A stretch of DNA of 64,000 nucleotides from CAWHXG01 sp963833235 (GCA_963833235.1 CAWHXG010000005.1:138764-202763); one strand, 5' to 3'. Counted from the stretch's first letter, positions 17,544 to 26,832 are shown. Program-made: numbers and translations. The notes: generated by a model not told the origin, from the sequence alone.

Positions 17544-18507
17544 GACGCGTCTCGGCGAAGAGGACCGCCGCGCCCAGCAGCACCAGTCCCTGGGTGAACG
17601 CCCCGCCCGCCGCGCCCGCGCCCACGCCCGTCAGGAGGGCCGACAGGACTGTCAGCAGAAGCACGCCGCCCACGGTGCCCGACACGCCGCCGACGCCGCC
17701 GGACAGGAGCGTCCCGCCGATCACCGCCGCCACCAGCGAGGCGAGCATCAGCTCCTGTCCCGCGCCAAGCGTGCCGATGCCCACGAAGCCCGCCAGCAGC
17801 AGCCCGCCCGTGACGGCGCAAAGGCTCGACAGCACGTAGGAGCCGACTTGGATCGCCGCGATCGGGACGCCCAGGAAGCCCGCCGCCTTCGGGCTGGCCC
17901 CGAGCGCGTAAACGTAGCGCCCGTACCAGGTCCGCGCGAGGGCGAGCCCGATGAGCAGCGATGCCACGAGCCAGACGTAGACCGCATACGGGAGGCTCCA
18001 GAGCCGCCCCCGCGACAGCTCGCGGATGCCCTCGGGAATGTCGCCCGTGGGTGCCCCTCCGGTGTAGATGAGCATCGCGCCGGTCAGCACGAAGCCCGAA
18101 CCCAGCGTCGCCACCAGCGGGGAGATGCGGCCGAAGGCGACCATCGCGCCGTTCAGCAGCCCCACGATCAGGCCGAACACGAAGCACAGCGCGATGACCG
18201 GCCCCGCGCCTAGCGTTTGCGCCAGTCCGCCGGCGGCTAGCACGTTCACGAAGCCGACCACCCCGCCCACGGACAGGTCGAAGCCCCGGCCGATCAGCAG
18301 GATCGTCTGTCCGAGGGCGAGCATTCCGAGAGGCGCCGCCTGCCGCAGCAGGATCGGCCATTGCTCGACGCGGATCAGCGCCGGGGCCAACGCCGCCGTC
18401 GCCACGAGGGTGAGCGCGAGCGCGATCCAGACCGCGCTGCGGCGAAGCGCGTTGGCCGGCAGGCGCCCGCGCCCGCCGCGCCTCGCTGCTTGGTTCCCCG
18501 TCATCAT
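17536..18507 (-). CDS. ABC sugar transporter permease (RbsC-like), second copy
   Basis: 323 residues, about nine membrane helices, with the family block LGMLALGQTILLIGRGFDLS near residue 60 and IGGTLLSGGVGGVSGTVGGV near the end. This is the inner-membrane channel of a ribose-type (CUT2) importer. It pairs with the other permease (19,976-20,977) and the ATPase and binding protein of the same operon; two different permease subunits suggest a heterodimer. Tandem ATGs begin the gene, and the first overlaps the kinase stop by four bases. Confidence 0.88.
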   Translation of the reverse strand: MMTGNQAARRGGRGRLPANALRRSAVWIALALTLVATAALAPALIRVEQWPILLRQAAPLGMLALGQTILLIGRGFDLSVGGVVGFVNVLAAGGLAQTLGAGPVIALCFVFGLIVGLLNGAMVAFGRISPLVATLGSGFVLTGAMLIYTGGAPTGDIPEGIRELSRGRLWSLPYAVYVWLVASLLIGLALARTWYGRYVYALGASPKAAGFLGVPIAAIQVGSYVLSSLCAVTGGLLLAGFVGIGTLGAGQELMLASLVAAVIGGTLLSGGVGGVSGTVGGVLLLTVLSALLTGVGAGAAGGAFTQGLVLLGAAVLFAETRRD

Positions 18508-19979
18508 GGCCGTCCCATTTGCCGTAGCGCCGCGGCGCAGTCACGATAGCGATCGAAGCGCGCGGTCAGCGCGGCGACCTCGTCCCCCGGTTCGAAAGTG
18601 CGATCCACCTCGAGCGTCCCGGCATGGCGGGCGAACGCGTCCGCGTCGAAGAGGCCCAAGTCGAGCCCTGCCAGCAGCGCCGCGCCGCGCGCACCGAACT
18701 CGGAGCCCCTGGGGCGCGTCACTGTCGCGCCGGTCGCGCCGGCAATGGTCCGCAGCAGCAGGTCCGCCTGCGCCGCCCCGCCGATCGCGGTGATCTGCTC
18801 TACTGCGTTCGGCATCACGGCGTAGCCATGGGCCACTGCAAATGCGAGCCCCTCGACGGCGGCGCGGGCCATCTCTGCCGGGCCATGCCCGGCGCGCAGC
18901 CCCGCGAAGGCGCCGCGTGCGTACGGATCGACGAAGGGCGAGACGACCCCCGCCCCAGACAGGTACGGCAGCAGAACGGGCAGGTCGGACGTGTCGGCAC
19001 CGCCCGCCATCGCGATCAGCCGGTTCACGTCACCCCCCGATAGCAGCCCGGCGGCCCAGTCGAGCGTCATCGAGCCGGAGGTATTGACCATCGTGCGTAC
19101 CCATCGCCCAAGCGGGGCGGCCGCCATGATGCCGATGCCCCTGGGTTCGAAGGAGGGGGCGTCCGTCACGAGGGAGCTGTTGGCGCTGGTGCCGAGGATC
19201 GTCACCGCATGGTCGGGGGCGACGGCCCCGCCGCCGACGCAACCCGCGACGATGTCGGTCGCCCCGAGGGCCACGGGCACCCTCGCGGGCAGTCCCAGGG
19301 CATCGGCGGCCTCGCGGCGCAGCGGATCGGTCCGGCCGGGCGGGAACAGCTCGGGCAGCAGATGCGCGTGACCGGCAGTGCCCGTCAGTTCCAGCAGGCG
19401 TGGCTCCCATCTGCGGTCGGCGATGCCGAAGGGTGCATAGGAGGCATCGCTCTCCTCGCTCCCCTGCACGCCGGTCAGCCATGCCCTGATCCAGTCCTTG
19501 CAGAACAACATCCCGTCTGCCGCGGCGAGGCTCCCAGGCTCGTGCTCGGCGAGCCAGGCCAGCACGGCGAGGGTATAGCCGGGAAACGGCACGTTCCCCG
19601 ATAACGCAAAGATCTCGTCCATCCGTCCGTCCGCATGCCAGCGCGCGACGATGTCGGCGGCGCGGCCGTCGTTCCACAGGATTGCGGGACGCACGGGCTC
19701 GATCCCGCGCACGAGCCATGCGCCGCAGGCGGTGCCGGAAAGACCGATTGCAGCGATCCGGCCCGGCACGCCGTCCCGCGCCGTCAGCTCTCGGACGCAG
19801 CCGGTCACCGCGTCCCGGACCTCCTCCGGGTTGCATTCGCTCCAAGACGGGTGGGGCACGCGCGTCGCGGAGGAACGCCGCGCCACGGCGAGCGGCACGG
19901 TGGGCCGATCCGCGTCGAACAGCGCGGCCTTCGTCGCCGTGGTGCCCACATCGATTCCCAGCAGGAGCGGACCGCTCAT
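18504..19979 (-). CDS. FGGY-family carbohydrate kinase
   Basis: 491 residues, the usual length. The N-terminal phosphate motif GIDVGTTATKAALFD begins near residue 8. GTACGAWLV, PAILWNDGRA and the C-terminal ATP site region ILGTSANSSLV are visible. The family phosphorylates xylulose, ribulose, erythritol, glycerol and related polyols; the sequence alone does not fix the substrate. It lies between the two permease genes with four-base overlaps on both sides, so its product probably phosphorylates the imported compound or a keto sugar derived from it. Confidence 0.88.
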   Translation of the reverse strand: MSGPLLLGIDVGTTATKAALFDADRPTVPLAVARRSSATRVPHPSWSECNPEEVRDAVTGCVRELTARDGVPGRIAAIGLSGTACGAWLVRGIEPVRPAILWNDGRAADIVARWHADGRMDEIFALSGNVPFPGYTLAVLAWLAEHEPGSLAAADGMLFCKDWIRAWLTGVQGSEESDASYAPFGIADRRWEPRLLELTGTAGHAHLLPELFPPGRTDPLRREAADALGLPARVPVALGATDIVAGCVGGGAVAPDHAVTILGTSANSSLVTDAPSFEPRGIGIMAAAPLGRWVRTMVNTSGSMTLDWAAGLLSGGDVNRLIAMAGGADTSDLPVLLPYLSGAGVVSPFVDPYARGAFAGLRAGHGPAEMARAAVEGLAFAVAHGYAVMPNAVEQITAIGGAAQADLLLRTIAGATGATVTRPRGSEFGARGAALLAGLDLGLFDADAFARHAGTLEVDRTFEPGDEVAALTARFDRYRDCAAALRQMGRP

Positions 19980-20977
19980 CGGGCGCCCCCCGCCACTTCC
20001 GCGGCCGCGCGATGCGCCCGCCTCCGGGACAGACCCCGCACGATCAGGGCCGGCAGCAGCACCGCCCCGATCACCAGAAGCCCCTTGAGCGGCGTCTGCC
20101 AGAAGGCGGGGACCTGGAGCAGGTTGAGCACGTTCGACAGAAGCCCGAGTGCGACCGCCCCGAAGATCGTGCCGGCCATGGCGACACGCCCCCCCCCGAG
20201 GAGCGTCCCGCCGAGCACGACGGCGGCCAAGCTGTCGAGGGTGAAGCGTGCGCCGATGGTCGGATCCCCGGTGCTCGTCCGTGCGACCAGGAAGAACGCC
20301 GCCAGCACGGCGAACCCGGCCGATAGGGCGTAGGCGCGGACATAGGTCGATCGCGGGTCTATTCCGCAGAGGAACGCGATGTCGCGGCTGCCCCCAACGG
20401 CGACGATATGCGCTCCCGTCCGTGTCCGACGCACCGACCAGACCGCGAGGGCCGCGAGCGCGATCCCCACGGGCAGGATGACCGGCACGTTCCCCCAGTA
20501 GCCCGCGATGGCCCTGTAGGTCGCCGGCACGTCCCCGCCGGGAACGGGGCTGACGAACAGCGCAACGCCTTGCGCGACCGAGAGCGTGCCCAGCGTGACG
20601 AGGAACGGCTCAACCCCGCGCGAAACGAAGAGGCCGTTGACCACGCCGATCGCAAGGCCCGTCACTGCCCCGAGTGCCAACGCACCGGGGATGCCGAAGG
20701 CCGCGAAGGACACCGCCGTTACCACCGCGACCACCGACACGGTGGAGCCGACGGAGAGATCCAGCCCGCCGCTGCCGACGGCATAGGTCTGGCCGATGGC
20801 CACCAGCATCAGGGGCAAGATCTGAACCGCGAGGTTGCCGATGTTGAAGCTGCTGAGGAAGACAGGGCTCTGGGAGGCGCCGACGCCCACCAGCACGAGG
20901 CAGAACAGCGCGGCCGGCACAACGGGCATCGCATCGCGCAGGATCGCGCGCAGGTCGGACGCGGAGAGGGCGGTCAC
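19976..20977 (-). CDS. ABC sugar transporter permease (RbsC-like), first copy
   Basis: 333 residues with eight to ten membrane helices. QILPLMLVAIGQTYAVGSGG followed by LDLSVGSTVS is the conserved CUT2 permease block, and AVVLGGTLLGGGRVAMAG the late one. It is different enough from the permease at 17,536-18,507 that it is not a recent duplicate. The start overlaps the ATPase stop (ATGA) and the stop overlaps the kinase start. Confidence 0.88.
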   Translation of the reverse strand: MTALSASDLRAILRDAMPVVPAALFCLVLVGVGASQSPVFLSSFNIGNLAVQILPLMLVAIGQTYAVGSGGLDLSVGSTVSVVAVVTAVSFAAFGIPGALALGAVTGLAIGVVNGLFVSRGVEPFLVTLGTLSVAQGVALFVSPVPGGDVPATYRAIAGYWGNVPVILPVGIALAALAVWSVRRTRTGAHIVAVGGSRDIAFLCGIDPRSTYVRAYALSAGFAVLAAFFLVARTSTGDPTIGARFTLDSLAAVVLGGTLLGGGRVAMAGTIFGAVALGLLSNVLNLLQVPAFWQTPLKGLLVIGAVLLPALIVRGLSRRRAHRAAAEVAGGAR

Positions 20978-22500
20978 GACGCCGCCTCCCGCGGCTGCCC
21001 GACGGCGGCGGCGAGGATCGTCTCCTCATCGTCCTCGGGGCTGCATTCGGCGACGATCCGGCCGTGGGCCATGACGAGGATGCGATCGCACAGACCCTGG
21101 AGCTCGGTGATCTCGCGCGCCACGACGATCGCGGTCGCGCCGGCCGCGCAGCGCGCCCGGATCAGCGCATAGATCTCTGACTTGGAGCCCACGTCGACGC
21201 CGCGGGTGGGCTGGTTGAGCAGGAACACCTCCGTGCCCGCCGCCAGCCAGCGGGCGAGCAGGATCTTCTGCTGGTTGCCGCCCGAGAGGGAGCGCACAGG
21301 AGCGCCGACGTCGCCGCGGACGCCGGCCTCCTCCGCCGCCCGTCCCGAAAGCTCCGCCTCGCGCTCGCGCATGACGACGCTGCGGCGCGACAGCCGCCGC
21401 AGAATCGGAAGGGTGACGTTGGCATGCCCGCTCATGCCCAGAACGAGGCCCTCCGACTTGCGGTCCTCCGGCACGAAACCCAATCCCTGCTCGACCATTC
21501 CCGCGACAGAGGACCACGGGACCGATCGGCCGCTTCGCTTTAGCGCGCCCCGCACGGGACGCCGGGCGCCGGCGAGGCAGGCGAGAACCTCGTCCTGCCC
21601 GCCACCCTCCAGACCGTAGATGCCGACCACCTCGCCGGCGCGGGCCTCCAGCGAGACGTCGAGAACGCGTGGCGGGTCGGACAGGCCGGAAACCGCAAGC
21701 GCGACCGGCGCGTCCGACCGAGGCCATGGCTTGGGCGGGAACAGGTTCTCGATGGTGCGACCGACCATCATGCGGATCATGGCGGCCGCGTCGAGCTCGG
21801 CGGCTGGACGCGTGTCCACGACCTGGCCGTCCTTGAGGACGGTGATCTCGTCGGCGAGCGCTTCGATCTCGTCGAGCCGGTGGCTGATGTAGATGACGGC
21901 CGTCCCGCGGGCGGCGAGGCGGCGCAGGACCGCGAAGAGCCGTTCTGTCTCCGCAGGCGGCAGGGCGGCGGTCGGCTCGTCGAGGATGATGACCCGGAAG
22001 TCCCTTAGGATCGCGCGAGCGATCTCGATCATCTGCTGCTGCGCGGTGGACAGCTCGCCCACCGGGCGGCGCATGTCGATCTCGACGCCGAGATCCCGCA
22101 GGACCGCATCGGCGCGCGCGCGCATCGCGCGTCGGTCTACCCCCAACCGCCCGTGCGGCTCGTGGCCGAGAAAGACGTTCTCGGCCGCATCGCCGAGCGG
22201 CAGCAGCGCGAGCTCTTGGTGGACGATGTGAATGCCCGCTGCCGAGGCGGCGGCCGGGCCGGCGAAGCGCACGGGCGTGCCATCCAGCTTGATCGTGCCC
22301 TCGTCGGGCTGCACGAGGCCGCTGACGATCTTGACCAGCGTGGACTTGCCGGCGCCGTTCTCGCCCACGAGCGCATGGACGCGCCCGGCGGCGACGCTGA
22401 GGTCTATGCCGTCGAGCGCGCGGGTGCCGCCGAAGGTCTTGCCGACGCCTGAAAGCGTCAGCAAGGCCGTTGCGGCATGCTCTGAAGTTGCCTCATCCAT
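20974..22500 (-). CDS. Sugar ABC transporter ATP-binding protein (RbsA/MglA type)
   Basis: 508 residues with two nucleotide-binding domains in one chain. The first has an intact Walker A (GENGAGKST), signature LSTAQQQMIEIARAI and Walker B VIILDEPTA. The second has the degenerate GLEGGGQDE in place of Walker A and the signature LSGGNQQKILLARWL, as is normal for CUT2 ATPases. It energises import with the two permeases. It starts six bases after the binding-protein stop. Substrate unknown. Confidence 0.92.
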   Translation of the reverse strand: MDEATSEHAATALLTLSGVGKTFGGTRALDGIDLSVAAGRVHALVGENGAGKSTLVKIVSGLVQPDEGTIKLDGTPVRFAGPAAASAAGIHIVHQELALLPLGDAAENVFLGHEPHGRLGVDRRAMRARADAVLRDLGVEIDMRRPVGELSTAQQQMIEIARAILRDFRVIILDEPTAALPPAETERLFAVLRRLAARGTAVIYISHRLDEIEALADEITVLKDGQVVDTRPAAELDAAAMIRMMVGRTIENLFPPKPWPRSDAPVALAVSGLSDPPRVLDVSLEARAGEVVGIYGLEGGGQDEVLACLAGARRPVRGALKRSGRSVPWSSVAGMVEQGLGFVPEDRKSEGLVLGMSGHANVTLPILRRLSRRSVVMREREAELSGRAAEEAGVRGDVGAPVRSLSGGNQQKILLARWLAAGTEVFLLNQPTRGVDVGSKSEIYALIRARCAAGATAIVVAREITELQGLCDRILVMAHGRIVAECSPEDDEETILAAAVGQPREAAS

Positions 22501-22506
22501 CGACGT

Positions 22507-23607
22507 TCAATCGACCGGGAATATCCGGGCAGCCTCTTCGTTGGTTAGGTATTGCTCGACCCAGTAGTCGTCGGAGACGTCCGGGAGAGCCGCGGCCGCC
22601 GCGTCGGTGATCGGCTCTGGCGTGAGCAGGTAGGAAGACATGATCGGCACGCCCTCCAACGCGCGGACCGCGAGCTTGAGGGCCTCGGGCCCCTGCCATG
22701 TCGGGAACTGCGGCCCGCTGCTGTCGAGTCCGAGCTCGGCCCAAAGCTTGATGAACCCATTGAGGTTCTCGCCCGACATCGGCACGAGGTCGCGTCCGGC
22801 CTCCTGGAACGCCTTGATGGCGCCCCGGGTCATGGCCGCCCCCGACGCCCAGACACCGTCGATCTCGGGGTTTGCCGCCAGGAACGTCTCGGTGATCGAC
22901 TTGCCCTGGTCGAACGCCCAGGAGCCGAACTCCTCTCCGACGATCTCCAGGTCTTGGCCGAACTCCTCGAAGGCGGCGACCGCGCCGTCGTAGCGGGCCT
23001 GCTCCACGCTGTTCCCCGCGATGCCTCGCAGCATGATGACATCGCCGGACCCGCCCATGTCCTCCACCAGCTTGCGGCCACCCGCATATCCGAAGAAGAA
23101 GTCGTCGGCGACGACCCTGCTGGTCACGGCGTCGGTGGCGACGTCCGAACCCCAGACGATCACCGGGATCCCCAGGCCATGCGCACGTTCGACGATGGGG
23201 GCGAGCGGCTCGCTGGCGACGGGCGAGATCAGCAGGGCGTCAATCCCCTGTGCGAGCAGGTCCTCGGTGTCGGAGATCTGCTTGGTGGCGTCGCCGCTGG
23301 CATCGGTCACGCGCAGGTCCACGCCGAGGTTCTCGGCGAGCATCCGGGTCGACTCGAAGGCCTGCACCCGCCAGCTGTTGACCAGCCCGAAGCCCGCATA
23401 ACCGATCGTGTAGGGTTCGTCGAAGCGATACTGCGCAACGTCCACCTCGGTCGCGCCCTCGGCGGGGGTCATGTTGGAGTGCAGTTCTATCGATGCGAGG
23501 TTGCTCTCCAGCGCAATGGCAGGAATGGCGAGCGCAGCGGCCATGAGCGCCGTCGTGCCGGCGAGCGTCATCCGAACCGGATGACAGTCCTTGTCCTGGA
23601 TGTTCAT
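22507..23607 (-). CDS. Sugar ABC transporter substrate-binding protein
   Basis: 366 residues with a basic start and a hydrophobic stretch (TLAGTTALMAAALAIPAIAL) as export signal. The mature part is a Peripla_BP_4 type I binding fold: YTIGYAGFGLVNSWRVQAF, ISDTEDLLAQGIDALLISPV, IPVIVWGSDV, and VIMLRGIAGNSVEQARYDG near the hinge. It captures the sugar in the periplasm. A strong ribosome binding site (GGGAGGAG) precedes the ATG, fitting the high level these proteins need. It lies 46 bases after the regulator stop. Confidence 0.9.
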   Translation of the reverse strand: MNIQDKDCHPVRMTLAGTTALMAAALAIPAIALESNLASIELHSNMTPAEGATEVDVAQYRFDEPYTIGYAGFGLVNSWRVQAFESTRMLAENLGVDLRVTDASGDATKQISDTEDLLAQGIDALLISPVASEPLAPIVERAHGLGIPVIVWGSDVATDAVTSRVVADDFFFGYAGGRKLVEDMGGSGDVIMLRGIAGNSVEQARYDGAVAAFEEFGQDLEIVGEEFGSWAFDQGKSITETFLAANPEIDGVWASGAAMTRGAIKAFQEAGRDLVPMSGENLNGFIKLWAELGLDSSGPQFPTWQGPEALKLAVRALEGVPIMSSYLLTPEPITDAAAAALPDVSDDYWVEQYLTNEEAARIFPVD

Positions 23608-23653
23608 CGTGATCTCCTCCCTTTGGTAGGTTGTCCGCAGTCCGGGGCCGTGG

Positions 23654-24439
23654 TCAGTAGGCGGGCTCCCTCTCGCCAGAGACCACCGCGTCCTGAACGT
23701 CTCCGATGATCTCGAGCCGTCCCGTCTCGGCGAACGCCGTGCGAAGGGGCGCGTTTTCCGCGCAGCAAAGGATCACCGCTCCCGAGCCGCACATGAGCGC
23801 CGGTTCCTCGGGGCTGATCCGATCGAGCACGAGCGCCTGCGCAATCTCCAGCGGCATGAGGCTGCGCGAATGGATGGTGGTCGCATCGATCTCGCCGTTC
23901 GCGACGGCGTAGGGCAGATTCACGTAGCGAACGTGCCGCATGGGGGAGCCAGGGAACAGACGCGCGCATAGATCGACATGGTCGAACGAGCTGGGATCCA
24001 CCCCGATGACCCAGTCCTCTCTGGGTGCGGTGACACCTGCCCCGCGCAGAACATGATGGCCGCCGTAGTAGCTGCCATCTGCCAAGCTGGCGATGGAGAC
24101 GATCCCCTCCACATCCGTGCGGATCAGGTCCGCGGCCCGTCGAGATACGACGATGAAATCCGCCTTGCCGTCTAGCAGCATGGCGAGCCGCGCCTTGGCG
24201 CCGTTCTTGAAGTTGAGGGTGAAGGGGATCTTCGTCCGATCAAACCACTCGGTGACCCCGGTCGCCAGACCAACGAAGTGCAGTGAGTTCGGCAGCGGCA
24301 TCAACCCGATGGCCGACCCCAGGCCCGCAGCCTCCCACAGAAGCGCCAGGTTGCGATCGAGCAGAAAGGTTCCCTTCTGCCCGCGCGCTCGCGTCGCGAT
24401 GGCTCCCGCCTCCTTGAGCGCTGTGATGGCCTTCTCCAC
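23654..24439 (-). CDS. YhfZ-like GntR-type transcriptional regulator; start codon unclear
   Basis: The first usable start (GTG, 24,439) lies inside the helix-turn-helix. Coding similarity runs further upstream in frame to about 24,572, reading INRFQSKAGAVTRHVAG, then ERLPTTSDIASDLEVGFGTV, a normal winged-helix start. No ATG, GTG or TTG lies between there and the TAG at 24,584-24,586. The C-terminal 230 residues look like a periplasmic-binding-protein-type sensor (LMPLPNSLHFVGLATGV, then VDPSSFDHVDLC) as in YhfZ. It probably senses the sugar or a metabolite and controls the operon that follows 46 bases downstream. Either a rare start codon is used, or the start was lost and the protein is damaged. 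Confidence 0.7.
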   Translation of the reverse strand: MEKAITALKEAGAIATRARGQKGTFLLDRNLALLWEAAGLGSAIGLMPLPNSLHFVGLATGVTEWFDRTKIPFTLNFKNGAKARLAMLLDGKADFIVVSRRAADLIRTDVEGIVSIASLADGSYYGGHHVLRGAGVTAPREDWVIGVDPSSFDHVDLCARLFPGSPMRHVRYVNLPYAVANGEIDATTIHSRSLMPLEIAQALVLDRISPEEPALMCGSGAVILCCAENAPLRTAFAETGRLEIIGDVQDAVVSGEREPAY

Positions 24440-24583
24440 CGTGCCGAAGCCGACCTCGAGGTCCGAGGCGATGTCGGAGGTCGTCGGTAGCCGCTCGCCC
24501 GGCGCAATCGCGAGAATACACCCGGCGACGTGTCGCGTAACGGCTCCAGCCTTGCTTTGAAAACGATTTATCGCCCTATAGTT

Positions 24584-25147
24584 CTATTTACTGTAAATTG
24601 GGTCAACCGGAAAATTGTCGCCCCGGCTGACCGTCAGTTCGGTCTGGACCAACTTGGGATCGAGAGCGCCGGCTCTCGCGGACAGTTGCGCCAGCAGGAG
24701 CGTCCGCGCGGCCCTGTTGTGCGACAGCGCCGGAATGCGCTGTCGCACTAGGTGCACCAGCCGAACCGATGCGGCCAGCGTGCAGCGGAACCAGGTCGTC
24801 TCCCAGCCCTGCCAGAAACCGCCCGGATCATAGGCGACCGTGTGGCCGACAACACCCCGCCGCGCCAACTCCAGCACCAGCCGGGCGCCAACGGAACTGC
24901 CGGCCGTGTCGGCTCCCGTCAGCCCGTTCCGGTCGATGAACTGTTCCAGCGCGTCCGCTTGGGCGGCAATTGTCTAGCGCCCCGAAAACGCCGGAGACCC
25001 GCCGTGCCCCGGCAGATCCACCAGCACGACCTCGCGCGCAGTAGACAGCGTCGGGACGATGCTTTCCCTTGACCGGACACTTCCCCCGAGCCCGTGAACG
25101 AGAAGCAAGGGTCGTCCGGCACCATGACGTTCGCAATTCAGTTCCAT
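24584..25147 (-). pseudogene. Alpha/beta hydrolase broken by an in-frame amber codon and 3' truncated
   Basis: From the ATG at 25,147 the frame reads MELNCERHGAGRPLLLVHGL, then REVVLVDLPGHGGSPAF, a TAG at 24,974-24,976, then in the same frame ADTAGSSVGARLVLELARRG (nucleophile Ser in GSSVG) and VAYDPGGFWQGWETTWF. Only one stop separates two good halves, so it is a single nonsense change. The late catalytic Asp and His region is missing: the sequence ends in VDPIYSK and a TAG just before the regulator's frame. A downstream deletion has fused its remains to the regulator's upstream region. Confidence 0.8.
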
Positions 25148-25742
25148 GGCCCGCCAACGGTCAGGGGCCCGCTTGGTTTCGCAGGTAGCCGGCAGCTCGT
25201 TGCTTCGTCGTCGCGTCCCCTCCGACGACTGCGTGTAACTGCCTCGAACCCGCCTGCCGCTGTCTGCGCACTACTCCGTCTAGTGACAGTCGCCGCGAAG
25301 GACCGCTCTCCGCCCTTGGTTCTGGCACCTTCACTGAGGCGGTGATCGAAATTGTGCGGCGAGCCACTCGAAAGTCCGCGCCCAAGCCCCTCGGTCGCAT
25401 CACAGCGAAAGCCTGCCTCACCGCGAGACGGAGCAGGGGCGCGTTACAATCGTCTGCGGCGCAGTGGCATCACCAGGATGGGAGAACGTTCGACCTCGGT
25501 TCCCTCTCACCAAACGCCACCGCAGTCGAAGTGTTCAGATGCCAGACCGAAAATCACGTATGGCGCAATGTGCTACAAGCGCTGCACCAAACCGGCGCAG
25601 TCATGAGGCCCGGAGAATACCGGCCCTTGGGAACCATTTCCGGACATCTTGGGACCGGGGTTGGTGGTCAGCCCCTCCCGCATAACCCTTTAAAACAACG
25701 GGAAATTCCGGCTGCAGCCGGATCGGTAGAACGCTTTCTCTA
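25148..25742. other. Intergenic region with no gene; contains the right repeat copy
   Basis: About 600 bases between the dead hydrolase and tRNA-Ser. No frame shows a known motif. The right part (from about 25,500) is the copy of the 3.5-3.7 kb repeat. Confidence 0.5.
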
Positions 25743-25757
25743 GGGCAAGTGGCGGAG
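25500..25757. repeat. Right copy of tRNA-Ser flank repeat (attachment-site-like)
   Basis: Direct, diverged counterpart of 3,490-3,736. The last 15 bases (25,743-25,757) match the left copy exactly and include the CCA end and five acceptor-stem bases of the tRNA-Ser gene, the usual crossover target of tyrosine integrases. No integrase gene is present between the copies. Confidence 0.6.
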
Positions 25758-25839
25758 AGACAGGGATTCGAACCCTGGGAAGGCTTGCACCCTCAACGGT
25801 TTTCGAGACCGCCCCGTTCGACCACTCCGGCACCTCTCC
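25750..25839 (-). tRNA. tRNA-Ser (anticodon CGA)
   Basis: 90 bases including an encoded CCA. The 5' acceptor strand GGAGAGG pairs with TCTCTCC at the 3' end. The anticodon loop is CTCGAAA with anticodon CGA. A long variable arm, as in all serine tRNAs, precedes the T-arm GGTTCGAATCC. Its 3' end points into the accessory region, as expected for an integration target. Confidence 0.92.
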
Positions 25840-25988
25840 GCGGCGATTGCGCGGGTCTAATGCGGGGCAGGCTTCCGCGCAACCGTTTTTGCCGCGCCGC
25901 GCCATTCAGCTTGCGGCGCCAGGCCGCCGCGTCCTCCCTTTGCCTCGGCGGCGCTACCGGCTATCCTTACCGGCAAGGAGGCCCGCAC

Positions 25989-26810
25989 ATGCGCATCGTC
26001 AGACTAACACTCCTCTTGCTGCTCCTGCCGGTCGTCGCGCTGGCGCAGGCCACCGCGCGGCCGAGCGACGCGATCCTCGATGCCATCCAGCTCGACGAGC
26101 TGTTGCAGATCATGTCGGCCGAGGCACGCGCCTCGGGCGAAGAGATGGCCGAGGGGCTGCTGGCGGGTCGTGGCGGCGAGGGCTGGGCGCAGAACGTGGC
26201 GCGGATCAACGCGCCGGAGCGTCTGGGCCCGCGGCTGCGCGACAGCTTCGCCGAGGCCATGCCGCAGAGCGAGGTCGCGCCGGTGCTCGACTTCCTCGGC
26301 GGCCCCACCGGGCGCAAGTTCGTGGGGCTGGAACTGTCGGCCCGCCGCGCCCTGCTGGATCCCGCCATCGAGGAGATGAGCCGCGAGAGGCTGGCCGAGC
26401 GCAACGACGACGATGCGCGGCTGGCGCAGGTGGAACGCTTCGTCGAGGTCAACCACCTGGTCGACGGCAACGTGGCGGGGGCCCTCAACGCGAACACCGC
26501 CTTTCTCACGGGGCTGCAGGCCGGCGCCGGGGCGGCGATGCCGGGCGGGCAGGGGGCGATCCTCGATCAGGTCTGGGAGCAGGAGCCGGAGATCCGCCGC
26601 GAAACGGAAGCCTGGGTCCATTCGTTCCTGCTGATGGCCTACGAGCCCGCGAGCGATGCCGAGCTCGATGCCTATATCGCGTTCTCCGAGACCGAAGCCG
26701 GCCAGGCGCTGAACACCGCGCTCTTCGCCGCCTTCGATGCGCTTTTCGTCGCCACCTCACGGGCAACCGGCGAGGCGGCGGCGCAGATCCTCTCGTCCGA
26801 AGACATCTGA
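25989..26810 (+). CDS. DUF2059 domain-containing exported protein
   Basis: 273 residues. The ATG at 25,989 follows an AAGGAGG ribosome binding site. The N-terminus is a clear signal peptide (RIVRLTLLLLLLPVVALAQA) with cleavage near residue 20. The mature protein is alpha-helical; the C-terminal block DAELDAYIAFSETEAGQALN matches DUF2059, which is found in periplasmic proteins of unknown role. It is first of the conserved chromosomal genes right of tRNA-Ser. Confidence 0.8.
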   Translation: MRIVRLTLLLLLLPVVALAQATARPSDAILDAIQLDELLQIMSAEARASGEEMAEGLLAGRGGEGWAQNVARINAPERLGPRLRDSFAEAMPQSEVAPVLDFLGGPTGRKFVGLELSARRALLDPAIEEMSRERLAERNDDDARLAQVERFVEVNHLVDGNVAGALNANTAFLTGLQAGAGAAMPGGQGAILDQVWEQEPEIRRETEAWVHSFLLMAYEPASDAELDAYIAFSETEAGQALNTALFAAFDALFVATSRATGEAAAQILSSEDI

Positions 26811-26832
26811 GGGTCAGGCGCCCCGTTTGCCC

